From Mesorhizobium sp. M4B.F.Ca.ET.203.01.1.1 (GTDB lineage: Bacteria; Pseudomonadota; Alphaproteobacteria; Rhizobiales; Rhizobiaceae), in contig NZ_SRUO01000010.1 in assembly GCF_004791025.1 (NCBI RefSeq), positions 161,498 through 225,497 of the forward strand: DNA of 64,000 bases. Direction: 5' to 3'. This document shows positions 37,078-46,647 of this stretch, piece by piece; position 1 is the stretch's first letter; each line of letters begins with the position of its first letter. The translations under genes were made by a program, and so were the position numbers. The notes below the pieces were generated by a model that saw nothing but the letters and a program-made list of their open reading frames with translations, did no database searches and was not told the DNA's origin.

Positions 37078-38742
37078 CTACACGCCGAGCGAGGCTTTGT
37101 AGAGCTTGATCTGGTTTTCACGGCCGATCTGGTCGGTGAGCTTCTCCCAGGCGGCGGCGATGGCATCGGCGCCTTCCTGCGCCTTCATCTTGCCGGCGAA
37201 GGTGTTGGCCAGGATGTCCTCGGCGGCGCTGTAGTACTGGAAGATGCCGGGGATGCGTGGCTCGATCGCCGCGTTCGGATGGTTGTAGCTGTCACCCTCG
37301 GACTTGAGGTAGGAGCTGATGAACGCCTCGTCGTAGCCCGCCGCCACCCATTCCGGAATGTTGAAATGGCTGTTGCGGTACGGCTGGAAGCCCGACGGAT
37401 AGGCCGCGCACCAGAGCGACAGGTCCTTGCCGCCGAGATGGGCCGCCGCCGACCAGGCCGCCTTCTGTTTCTTCTCGTCGCTGTCGACGCGGGCCATGAC
37501 ATAGACGCCCCAGCCGAGATAGGCGCAGTTCGGCGAGTAGTTCGGCCCGCTGGCAAGCTTGTCCCACTGGCCGGTCTTCGAATTGTAGACGTCGTCCGAG
37601 CCGGGCAGGATCGAGAAGCCGGTGACGTCGCCGATGACCGACGAGTCGTTCGTCTTGACGTTGGAGCCGATGTCGCCCCACCACGGGATCATCGAGCCGG
37701 TGCCAGCCAGGAACTGCTGGAAGCCGGTGGTGTTCGGATCGGCGTTGATCTGGTCTGGCGGCTCCGAGGGCAGGGCGTCGATGACGTCCTGGATCGCCCG
37801 CACCCACGCCGGATTGTTGATGCGCGGCTTCATCGTGTCGGCATCGAACAGCCAGGCCTTGTCGTCGGGATGCTTGGCATAGGCGCTGGCGCGGCTGCCG
37901 AGGAAGTAGAAGCCGAAGCCGCCCCAGGGCTTGGGCGCGTCGAGATAGCCATAGACGTCCTGGCCCTTGAACTGCTTGCCCTTGAGGAACTTGGTGACGG
38001 CCTGCACTTCCTGCCAGGTCTTCGGCACGCCCCATTCTGTCGTCGCGCCGCTTTCCTTCCACGCCTTGGCGAGATCGGCATCGGCGAACACGTCGGTGCG
38101 GTAGTTGAAGTTGTGCGCGTCGCCGTCGATGGTGACGCGGTACTGCTTGCCGTTCCAGGTGCCGACCGGCGGCTTCAGGTAGTTGACCAGGTCGTCGAAA
38201 TCGATCTGCTTCTTGACCCAGTCGGGCATTTCGGAGGTGAGGCCCTTGCCGCAGACATCGCCTTCGAAGGGCGCGCCCATCTCGATGATGTCGAAGTCGA
38301 CGGTGCCGGTGGCGATCGATTGCTGCAGGCGGGCGTTGTAGTCGGCCTGCGCCAGGTCGATCCAGCTGATCTTGGCACCCGTATAGGCCTCCCACGGCTT
38401 CAGGAAGCCGCGGAACAGAACATTGTGCAGGTTCTGGTTGTTGAGGCCCATGAAGGTGAGCTCGACGCCAGCGAACTCGCCTTCCTTGACGTTGGCCTTG
38501 GTGGCTTCGAGGCAGAGCTCGCCGACCTTCTGGAAATCGGCATCGGTCGGCTGACCCTTGCCGACGCCGGGGATCTGCAGGATCTTCGCGCGCAGATCGT
38601 CGGCCGCGGCGGCCGGCCGGGTCAGCGCGCCGAGGCCGGCGCCTGAAGCCGCGGCGATCGCGGCCATGCTGGCCGCGCCCTTGAGAATGTCACGCCGGGT
38701 GGCACCCGCGCGGACCAGTTTTTCGTAAAGACCGACTCTCAT
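37078..38742 (-). CDS. Sugar ABC transporter substrate-binding protein, Tat-type signal
   Basis: A 554-residue extracellular solute-binding protein of family 1, larger than the usual 410-450 residues. The N-terminus ATRRDILKGAASMAAIAAASGAG fits a twin-arginine signal with cleavage near TRPAAAA (about residue 47). The mature protein contains the SBP hinge motifs such as WGVPKTWQEVQAVTKFLKG. The length puts it in the large-SBP group found in rhizobia for oligosaccharides or glycosides. It is the first gene of the leftward operon, with its own strong promoter in the shared intergenic region. Confidence 0.9.
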   Translation of the reverse strand: MRVGLYEKLVRAGATRRDILKGAASMAAIAAASGAGLGALTRPAAAADDLRAKILQIPGVGKGQPTDADFQKVGELCLEATKANVKEGEFAGVELTFMGLNNQNLHNVLFRGFLKPWEAYTGAKISWIDLAQADYNARLQQSIATGTVDFDIIEMGAPFEGDVCGKGLTSEMPDWVKKQIDFDDLVNYLKPPVGTWNGKQYRVTIDGDAHNFNYRTDVFADADLAKAWKESGATTEWGVPKTWQEVQAVTKFLKGKQFKGQDVYGYLDAPKPWGGFGFYFLGSRASAYAKHPDDKAWLFDADTMKPRINNPAWVRAIQDVIDALPSEPPDQINADPNTTGFQQFLAGTGSMIPWWGDIGSNVKTNDSSVIGDVTGFSILPGSDDVYNSKTGQWDKLASGPNYSPNCAYLGWGVYVMARVDSDEKKQKAAWSAAAHLGGKDLSLWCAAYPSGFQPYRNSHFNIPEWVAAGYDEAFISSYLKSEGDSYNHPNAAIEPRIPGIFQYYSAAEDILANTFAGKMKAQEGADAIAAAWEKLTDQIGRENQIKLYKASLGV

Positions 38743-38906
38743 CTACATTCCTCCCAGAACAAAAGCCGTGAATTTGACGTGCCAACCTATCGGACGCCGA
38801 AACGTCTGCGTTTCTCCTATACCATATGGGGACGTGGGACCCCACCCTGCGTCGCGTGGAGATCCGATTTCCGGCAAAGCACCGATCATCGGATTTTGCG
38901 CTCGCC

Positions 38907-38935
38907 ACTATTCGCGTAATCGATTACCTTGTCAA
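38907..38935 (-). promoter_or_regulatory. Leftward promoter of the sugar-binding protein operon
   Basis: On the minus strand a consensus -35 TTGACA (38930-38935), a 17-base spacer and -10 AATAGT (38907-38912). The palindrome GTAATCGATTAC lies wholly inside the spacer. Confidence 0.6.
38916..38927. promoter_or_regulatory. Palindromic operator (LacI-family style)
   Basis: A perfect 12-bp palindrome GTAATCGATTAC with the CG centre typical of LacI-family operators. It sits in the spacer of the leftward promoter and immediately upstream of the -35 of the rightward promoter, so one bound repressor could block both. No LacI-family gene is in the window. Confidence 0.6.
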
Positions 38936-38958
38936 CAGGAATGGCTTTTTATCTATAA
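38929..38958 (+). promoter_or_regulatory. Rightward promoter of the ATPase-FucU-kinase operon
   Basis: -35 TTGTCA (38929-38934, preceded by C) and -10 CTATAA (38953-38958) with an 18-base spacer, about 60 bases before the ATPase start. Confidence 0.5.
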
Positions 38959-39019
38959 TATACTGACTTGCCCTTGCCGTTGGCAATGGCTAGCTTCACC
39001 GAAAACGATAGGGGAGATG

Positions 39020-40078
<1,059 letters not shown>

Positions 40079-40107
40079 TCTCCAACAGATTTTTTGCGAG
40101 GACTGCC

Positions 40108-40560
40108 ATGCTCAAAGGGATCAATCCGCTGCTCAATGCCGACGTGCTCCAGGCACTGCGGGCGATGGGCCACGGCGACGACCTGATCATCTGCGACACC
40201 AATTTCCCGGCCGATTCGGTCGCCCGCCAGACGGAGCTCGGCTATCTGCTGCGCATCGACGCGCCGGCGGCGGAGGTGGTGAAGGCGGTGCTGTCGCTCT
40301 ATCCGCTGGACAGCTTTGTCGACGACGCGGCCGCCCGCATGGAGATCGTCGGCAATCCTGACGAGATCCCGCCGGTGCAGAAGGAGGTGCAGAAGGAGAT
40401 CGACAAGGCCGAGGGCAAGGCCTGGCCGATGATCTCGATCGAGCGCTACGCCTTCTACGAGCGCGCCAAGAAGGCCTATTGCGTCATCCAGACAGGCGAG
40501 CGCCGCTTCTATGGCTGCTTCGCCTTCCGCAAGGGCGTCATTCCGCCGGATGCGGAGTAG
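40108..40560 (+). CDS. RbsD/FucU-family sugar mutarotase (FucU-like)
   Basis: A 150-residue mutarotase that interconverts sugar anomers. The family motif LQALRAMGHGDDLIICDTNFPADS (about 14-37) contains the conserved H and D. The later ERYAFYERAKKAYCVIQTGERRFYGCFAFRKGVI matches FucU (L-fucose mutarotase) better than RbsD. It lies between the ATPase and kinase genes (29 and 4 bases), so the imported or released sugar is probably fucose- or ribose-like. Confidence 0.9.
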   Translation: MLKGINPLLNADVLQALRAMGHGDDLIICDTNFPADSVARQTELGYLLRIDAPAAEVVKAVLSLYPLDSFVDDAAARMEIVGNPDEIPPVQKEVQKEIDKAEGKAWPMISIERYAFYERAKKAYCVIQTGERRFYGCFAFRKGVIPPDAE

Positions 40561-40564
40561 GGCG

Positions 40565-41494
40565 ATGGCCGCCGGCAAGCCTGTCGTCATCCTGGGTGTC
40601 TTCGTCGCCGACACCGCCTACCGCGCAGACCGCCAGCCGCGCATGGGCGAGACCATCCTCGGCAACTCGTTCAAGCTGGGCCCAGGCGGCAAGGGTTCTA
40701 ACCAGGCGGTCGCCGCCGGCAAGCTGGGCGCCGACACCACCTTCCTGACCCGGCTCGGCGTCGATGCCTTCGCCGACATGGCCAGGCACACCTGGCAAGC
40801 GGCCGGCGTCAAGGCGGCGGTCATCGACACCCCGGACAGCTACACCGGCGCTGCCTATATCTTCGTCGAGGAGACGACCGGAAACAACGCCATCATCGTC
40901 AGTCCGGGCGCGGCGATGCTGATCTCGCCCGCCGACATCGATGCCCATGCCGGCCTCATCCGCTCGGCCGGCGTCTTCGTCACCCAGCTCGAGCAGCCGA
41001 TCGAGGCTGCGCTGAGGGCGCTCGAGATCGCGCGCGGGGCAGGGGTGACGACGATCCTCAACCCGGCCCCGGCCGCCAGGCTGCCCGACCGCATCTATAC
41101 GCTTTGCGACTATGTCACGCCCAACGAGACCGAGGCCGAGGAACTGACCGGCATCAAGGTGTCGTCCATCGACGACGCCCGCCGCGCCGCCGACAGCCTG
41201 CTCGAGAAAGGTGTCGGCGCGGTCATCGTCACGCTTGGCGAGAAGGGCGCGCTGCTCCACACAAAGGATCGTTCCGACCATGTAGGCGCCGTCAATGCCG
41301 GGCCGGTTGTGGAAACGACGGGCGCCGGCGATGCCTTCAATGGCGGCCTCGCGGGGGCCCTGGCGAAAGGCGTCGAGCCGCTGCAGGCGGTAAAGTTCGC
41401 CTGCGCCGTCGCCGGCATTTCGGTGACTCGCCCCGGCACTGCGCCGTCCATGCCGACGCTGCAGGAGGTCGAGGCGCTGCTGGCGCGGACTTGA
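40565..41494 (+). CDS. rbsK: Ribokinase-family (PfkB) sugar kinase
   Basis: A 309-residue PfkB carbohydrate kinase. The N-terminal GPGGKGSNQAVAAGKLGADTTFLTRLG is the ribokinase signature 1. The catalytic ETTGAGDAFNGGLAGALAKG (aspartate as base, about 252-271) is signature 2, with an NPAPA segment before it. It phosphorylates a pentose or similar sugar; the symbol is by family, and the true substrate may differ because the mutarotase beside it is FucU-like. The ATG is 4 bases after the mutarotase stop. Confidence 0.85.
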   Translation: MAAGKPVVILGVFVADTAYRADRQPRMGETILGNSFKLGPGGKGSNQAVAAGKLGADTTFLTRLGVDAFADMARHTWQAAGVKAAVIDTPDSYTGAAYIFVEETTGNNAIIVSPGAAMLISPADIDAHAGLIRSAGVFVTQLEQPIEAALRALEIARGAGVTTILNPAPAARLPDRIYTLCDYVTPNETEAEELTGIKVSSIDDARRAADSLLEKGVGAVIVTLGEKGALLHTKDRSDHVGAVNAGPVVETTGAGDAFNGGLAGALAKGVEPLQAVKFACAVAGISVTRPGTAPSMPTLQEVEALLART

Positions 41495-41518
41495 GGTCGA
41501 CAGCGGCTCTTGCTTGCC

Positions 41519-41901
41519 TCACCAGTCGGGATTGTCGTCGAGCCAATACGCTTCAAGGCACCGAATTGACGCGGGAGGCCGAGCCGGCGTTTGGCGTCAA
41601 ATGCCATCTCCGAAAGGGGCCGCTGTGAGTTGCGCCCTTCCGCGCCTGGCACGATGGTGTACCCATCGGCGATCAACTGCAGCTTCATCTCCTCGAAGTG
41701 CCTTTTGAAGCCGTTCTCGATTCGGCTTTGCGGATAGCGTCGTCCATACAGGTATTCATGGCTCAGAATGCCGGAATACATCTGGGCGCTGAGCGTTCTC
41801 AGGGCGGTTTCGGAAATCTGTTTGTCGGTGTCCTTGGACCAGCACCGACCTGCCGACGCCACCAGCATCGCGGCCAGAAAACCTGCCAAAACCCTCTTCA
41901 C
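41519..41901 (-). pseudogene. Small secreted protein gene with a frameshift near its 3' end
   Basis: A GTG at 41901, with GGAAGGGA well placed upstream, starts VKRVLAGFLAAMLVASAGRCWS, a clear signal peptide, and a body of about 95 residues. After LGLPR (near 41575) the frame runs on as non-natural sequence antisense to the kinase gene as far as 41110. In the next frame the sequence ASIRCLEAYWLDDNPDW ends neatly at a TGA at 41519-41521. One extra base in the CGCGGG at 41570-41575 would restore a continuous protein of about 127 residues. Function unknown. This is a single-base deletion in the genome or a sequencing error. Confidence 0.65.
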
Positions 41902-42030
41902 CTTGGTCCCTTCCGGCCAAGGTGACATATTAGCCACAGGTAATGTTTATCGGCAATGCGGTCTTGCGCCTTTGCCCCGAGTGTCCCGTAATGGGTCATC
42001 ATTTCTGGCATCGCAATTGCACTGTCAGCA

Positions 42031-42110
42031 ATGCCCGGGGTCGTTAATTACCCCGGCAGCCGGGGGGCAAATTCGGGGGGCCCCGCCGCTCCAGAAATGG
42101 AGCGGCGGGC
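42031..42110 (+). ncRNA. Candidate structured RNA or leader upstream of the SyrA/ExoX-like gene
   Basis: Two strong hairpins: CCGGGGT / ACCCCGG (42035-42056) and an 11-bp perfect stem CCCGCCGCTCC / GGAGCGGCGGG (42082-42109) followed by CTCTTT. Between them is a G-rich linker. It ends 58 bases before the next start codon, so it could be a small RNA with its own terminator or a regulatory leader. Confidence 0.3.
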
Positions 42111-42167
42111 TCTTTAGCAACTGAGTTTGAAAGCCGCCTGAATCGCCAAGACGAGAGTGCTGCAGCC

Positions 42168-42395
42168 ATGTATTTTCCTCAGTTTCTAGTGGGCATGCTC
42201 GCAACGTCGTTCATCACGGCAATCTGGGCCGAAATAGAAACCGGCTCGGTCTGGAAGGCGCTCGGCTGGGCCATTCTTGCGCTGGTCATTCTTCAGGTTG
42301 GATATATCGGTCTGGTTGTCGGCCTGATCTACAAACGTGGATCGAAAGGCACCGAGGCGGGCCGGATGTCGGCAAATTACACGCCGCCGGCCTGA
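42168..42395 (+). CDS. SyrA/ExoX-like small membrane protein (exopolysaccharide regulator family)
   Basis: A 75-residue protein with two membrane helices (about 5-22 and 30-53) and a short hydrophilic tail. The N-terminus MYFPQFLVGMLATSFITAI matches the SyrA-type family annotated as exopolysaccharide production repressor, which acts at the inner membrane to alter EPS output in rhizobia. Family assignment is by recall of the motif, and the direction of effect (repressor or enhancer) cannot be inferred. It stands alone between a possible structured leader and a hairpin. Confidence 0.7.
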   Translation: MYFPQFLVGMLATSFITAIWAEIETGSVWKALGWAILALVILQVGYIGLVVGLIYKRGSKGTEAGRMSANYTPPA

Positions 42396-42403
42396 ATGGC
42401 GAA

Positions 42404-42438
42404 AACCGGCGTGCCGCCGCAGCGGGCACAAGCCGGTT
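42404..42438 (+). terminator. Hairpin after the SyrA/ExoX-like gene
   Basis: A two-part stem AACCGGC-GTGCC / GGCAC-AA-GCCGGTT begins 9 bases after the stop codon. The U-tract is poor, so termination is only likely, not certain. Confidence 0.5.
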
Positions 42439-42490
42439 CCTGAAAGTTGAAGCTTTTCTGCAGAGTCAGGGCCTAGGCCCTTGAAAGAAA

Positions 42491-42567
42491 TGGCGCGAGT
42501 GACGGGGCTCGAACCCGCGACCTCCGGCGTGACAGGCCGGCACTCTAACCGACTGAGCTACACCCGC
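42491..42567 (-). tRNA. tRNA-Asp (GTC)
   Basis: A 77-base cloverleaf on the minus strand starting GCGGGTGTAGCTCAG and ending in encoded CCA. The anticodon loop is CTGTCAC (anticodon GTC) on a CCGGC stem, the T arm contains GGGTTCGAGCCC, and the discriminator is G as expected for Asp. The acceptor stem has one G-U pair. Confidence 0.95.
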
Positions 42568-42786
42568 GCACTTGACGACCACGTGTCAGCCGTGTTCGTC
42601 GTTGGGCCGCTGGATAAGGGGTTCGCCACCGGGTGTCAAGCGCGGCAAAGCACCTTATCAGCAAACTGGAGAAGGTTTTTTGACAACCGCCTCTTTACGC
42701 TGGAAAACCGCCACGCGGCCAACGCGGCGCCTGTTCATTTGGCCTTGCGAAGCCTGCCCTAACTGCTTAAAGGTCCGGCCCGGAGC
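42568..42786. other. Spacer between two opposed tRNA genes
   Basis: 219 bases with no recognisable gene. It must hold the promoters of the divergent tRNA-Asp and tRNA-Val; no specific boxes are assigned. Confidence 0.4.
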
Positions 42787-42862
<76 letters not shown>

Positions 42863-42926
42863 TCCCAGCCATCTTGAAGCAGTCACCCTGAAGCGAATCT
42901 CGCCGTTCGCCGACGCCCGTCAACAA

Positions 42927-43697
42927 TCATGGCGGCAGCAGCCGAAAATCCTTGCCCTCGGGCAGCAGCTGGCCGCCGTCGACGACGATGGTCGTGCCGG
43001 TGATGTAGCTGGCGTCGTCGGAGGCCAAGAACAGGAAGGCATTGGCGACGTCGCGCGGGCTGCCCAGCCGTCCGAGCGGGATGGAGTCCTGCATGTTCTG
43101 GATATAGGCCGCACCGCGATGCAGCTCGATCGCCTCGGTGAGGATGTTGCCGGGCTCGACGCCGTTGACGGTGATGCCGTAGCCGGCGAATTCGAGCGCG
43201 GCGGCACGGATCAGCCCGTTGATTCCGGCCTTGGTCGCCGAATAATGGCCGTGGCCGGGGCTGGTCACATGCGGCCCTGTGATCGACGAGGTGAACAGCA
43301 TGCGGCCATGCCGCTGCGCCTTCATCGGCACCAGTGCGGCGCGCGTTGCATTGAAGGAGCCGCGCAGGTTGACCGCCATCACCCTGTCCCAGTCCTCCGG
43401 GCTGGTGTTCTCGATCAACTGCCAGGGATAAATGCCGGCATTCTGGACCAGGATGTCGAGTCGGCCATACTGCTCGAGCGCCAGCGCCACGGCGGCCTCG
43501 GCCTCGGCCATTTGCGAGATGTCGGTGCGGATGAAGCCGGCGCCGAACTCGCTCGCGGTGGCTTGCCCGGCCCCGGCCTCGGTGTCGGCCAGGACGAGCT
43601 TCGCTCCCTCTTCGGCGAAGCGCTGCGCGATGCCCTTGCCGATGCCGCGCGCGCTGCCGACGATCAGCGCGACCCTATCCTGCAGCCGGCCGGTCAT
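42927..43697 (-). CDS. Short-chain dehydrogenase/reductase (SDR)
   Basis: A 256-residue classical SDR. The cofactor motif is VALIVGSARGIGKG (about 9-22), NAG is in LVQNAGIY (about 88), and the active site is S-x12-YxxxK: SSITGPHVTSPGHGHYSATKAG (about 137-158). The C-terminal ITGTTIVVDGGQ is typical. It is the last gene of a ROK-regulated sugar-transport operon and overlaps the permease gene by ATGA, so it probably oxidises the imported sugar or polyol. Confidence 0.92.
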   Translation of the reverse strand: MTGRLQDRVALIVGSARGIGKGIAQRFAEEGAKLVLADTEAGAGQATASEFGAGFIRTDISQMAEAEAAVALALEQYGRLDILVQNAGIYPWQLIENTSPEDWDRVMAVNLRGSFNATRAALVPMKAQRHGRMLFTSSITGPHVTSPGHGHYSATKAGINGLIRAAALEFAGYGITVNGVEPGNILTEAIELHRGAAYIQNMQDSIPLGRLGSPRDVANAFLFLASDDASYITGTTIVVDGGQLLPEGKDFRLLPP

Positions 43698-44689
43698 GCC
43701 AGCCTCTGCCGGATGGTCTGCTTGAAGGCGTCGAGCAGCACCGCCGCCAGCACCAGCAGGCCGTGGATCACCTGGGTGAAATTGGCCGGCAGGCCCATCA
43801 GGTTGATCGCCGTGTTGATGGCCGAGAGCAAGAGCACGCCGGCATAGACCCCGGGCAGGGTGCCGACGCCGCCCTTCAGGCTGACGCCGCCGATGACGAC
43901 GGCGGCGAAGGCGTTGAACAAAAGCCCGACGCCGAGATTGGCGGTGGCGCCGGAGGTGCGGATGGCCAGCAGCCAGCCGGCGAGACCGGCGATGGCGCCG
44001 GCAAGCACGAAGGCGATGATCAAATTGCGATTGACGCGGATGCCGGCGCGGAAGGTCGCCGTCTCGTTGCCGCCGATCATCACCAGATGCCGGCCGAACG
44101 GCGTCTTGGCCATGATCAGCGAGAAGACGACGAAACAGGCGATGGCGATCCAGGCGGTGAGCGGCAGGCCGATCAGCCGCTGGATGCCGAACCAGCGGAT
44201 CGCCGGCGCCAGGTCCTGCGCCGAGCGGCCGCCGGAAACGACGAGCACCAGGCCGCGCACCCAGATGTAGGAGGCCAGCGTGATGATGAAGGCGCTCATC
44301 TTCAGCCTGACGATCAGGAAGCCGTTGAAGACGCCGATGATGCCGCCGACGAGGACGGCGAGCAGCAGCGAAACCGGAACCATCAGCCATTGCGGGTGCA
44401 GTTGCACGCCGAGGCCGATGCCCGACGAGCAGAACAGGATGCCGACCGCCATGGCGCTGAGCGCGGCGACCGATTCGACCGACAGGTCCATGTGGCCGGC
44501 GATGATGACCAGCGCCAGGCCGATCGACATCACGCCCAGCACGCTGGAGGCCTCGATGATGTTGGCGAAGATGCCGAGCTGGAAGTAGTTCGGAATGAGC
44601 AGGGAAAACACCACCAGCACGAAGACCAGCATGAACCAGACGAGATTGTCGAGAATGAGCTCGAGAGCATGGCGGGTGCGGGGGTTCAT
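43694..44689 (-). CDS. Ribose/xylose-type ABC transporter permease (RbsC-like)
   Basis: A 331-residue permease of the BPD_transp_2 (CUT2) type with about nine or ten helices. The glycine-rich GGNETATFRAGIRVNRNLIIAFVLAGAIAGLAGWLLA segment and AFAAVVIGGVSLKGGVGTLPG are the family hallmarks. It forms the membrane channel for the binding protein and single-domain ATPase encoded upstream. Its end overlaps the SDR start. Confidence 0.93.
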   Translation of the reverse strand: MNPRTRHALELILDNLVWFMLVFVLVVFSLLIPNYFQLGIFANIIEASSVLGVMSIGLALVIIAGHMDLSVESVAALSAMAVGILFCSSGIGLGVQLHPQWLMVPVSLLLAVLVGGIIGVFNGFLIVRLKMSAFIITLASYIWVRGLVLVVSGGRSAQDLAPAIRWFGIQRLIGLPLTAWIAIACFVVFSLIMAKTPFGRHLVMIGGNETATFRAGIRVNRNLIIAFVLAGAIAGLAGWLLAIRTSGATANLGVGLLFNAFAAVVIGGVSLKGGVGTLPGVYAGVLLLSAINTAINLMGLPANFTQVIHGLLVLAAVLLDAFKQTIRQRLA

Positions 44690-44766
44690 GAGCTGATCCG
44701 GTTGGCGCGCGTGTTTGACAATGTTGCGGCTTCGCGCGTTTCGACGCGCGCGGCGCTTTTGAGGGG

Positions 44767-44792
44767 CGCTCCGGGCCGGGTAGCCCGGAGCG
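44767..44792 (-). terminator. Intercistronic hairpin after the sugar-binding protein gene (second importer)
   Basis: A 10-bp perfect stem CGCTCCGGGC / GCCCGGAGCG with a 6-base loop, between the binding-protein stop and the permease start. A smaller CGCGCG stem lies at 44733-44750. Without a U-tract it probably stabilises the upstream message. Confidence 0.6.
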
Positions 44793-44802
44793 GTCCTCGT
44801 GG

Positions 44803-45843
44803 TTACTCGACCGGTTTTACGGTTTCGGTCGGCGGCTTCTGGTTGCCCCAGAAGGCCGGATTGTCGACGTTCTCCTTGGTGATGGCGGCGCCGGGGATCT
44901 TGATGTTCGGGCCCCAGGCTTCCTTGGTCACCGTCGACTTCAGGCCAAGCACCTCATATTCGCCGGGCTTGATCTCTTCCTTCTTGACGATCTTGTCCAT
45001 GAACATGGCGATAGCCGCGGCCTGGGCGTAGAGCGGCTGTTCGACTTCGACGTTGAGCCAGCCCTTGCGGATCAGGTCGAGACCGACCGGCGCGCCGTTC
45101 GAGCTCATCATCATGACGTCGCCTGGCTTCTTGCCTGCGGCCTCGAGCGAGGCGACGCCGGCGACCGAGAGATGCGCGGCATGGCTGAAGATCAGGTCGA
45201 TGTCGGGATTGGCGAGCATCTGGTCGGCGACGATGGTGCCGGCGTTGCTGGCTTCCCACTGCATGGCCGGAAGCGAGATGATCTTGACGTCCGGGAACGC
45301 CTTCATCTTCTCCTCGAAGCCCTTCTGGATGTCGAGCGTGTAGGGATCGCCGGGATCGCCGAGCACCTGCAGGATCTTGCCCTTCACCGCCCCGTTCTTC
45401 GCTTTCAGGAGCTTCTCGGCCTGGTCGGCGGCGACGTAGCCGATCTCGACCGTGCCGGCGACCGAGGTGAAGTCGGACGGGGTGGAGGTGATCTGACGGT
45501 CGAATTCGACCACCGGGATGCCGGCGGCGCGGGCCGCTTCGACGGACGGCTTCAGCGCGTTGAAATCGACCGCCGCAAGCACGATCGCAGCGGGCTTCAG
45601 CGCGATGACGTCGTTCATCTGCGATTGCTGGGCGTCGGTCTTGTTGTCGGCGTTCAGCGATTTGAAGTCGTAGCCGACCTGCTTGAGGAACAGTTCCAGC
45701 GCGGTCACCGAACCGGTCTGGAACTCATCGAGCAATGTCGGCACCAGATAATAGACGGTGCCCGTGGACTGGGCGAATGCCGGCGTGAGCGTGGCAATGG
45801 CCAGTGCCAGGAAACCGAAGACGGAAAGAAGTACTCTCTTCAT
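44803..45843 (-). CDS. Ribose-type sugar ABC substrate-binding protein
   Basis: A 346-residue periplasmic-binding-protein-like family 4 (RbsB/XylF) protein. The signal peptide is MKRVLLSVFGFLALAIATLTPAFA. The mature part has VYYLVPTLLDEFQTGSVTALELFLKQVGYD and ALKPAAIVLAAVDFNALKPSVEAARAAGIPVVEFDRQI, the two Rossmann-like lobes with the hinge D-R motif. The ligand is a monosaccharide or polyol, not identified. It follows the ATPase gene by 39 bases. Confidence 0.92.
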   Translation of the reverse strand: MKRVLLSVFGFLALAIATLTPAFAQSTGTVYYLVPTLLDEFQTGSVTALELFLKQVGYDFKSLNADNKTDAQQSQMNDVIALKPAAIVLAAVDFNALKPSVEAARAAGIPVVEFDRQITSTPSDFTSVAGTVEIGYVAADQAEKLLKAKNGAVKGKILQVLGDPGDPYTLDIQKGFEEKMKAFPDVKIISLPAMQWEASNAGTIVADQMLANPDIDLIFSHAAHLSVAGVASLEAAGKKPGDVMMMSSNGAPVGLDLIRKGWLNVEVEQPLYAQAAAIAMFMDKIVKKEEIKPGEYEVLGLKSTVTKEAWGPNIKIPGAAITKENVDNPAFWGNQKPPTETVKPVE

Positions 45844-45882
45844 GTCGTTCGCTCCTCTTGCGCCGGACCCCTCATTTGTCCC

Positions 45883-46643
<761 letters not shown>

Positions 46644-46647
<4 letters not shown>

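Noticed and set aside
36916..38646. A 576-codon plus-strand frame opposite the sugar-binding protein gene
   Set aside because: Low-complexity, arginine/glycine/valine-rich, and antisense to a gene with a Tat signal and known fold.
41110..41518. The C-terminal 135 codons of the frame that begins with the secreted-protein signal peptide
   Set aside because: They are antisense to the ribokinase gene and serine/proline-rich; the natural end is restored by a one-base frame change.
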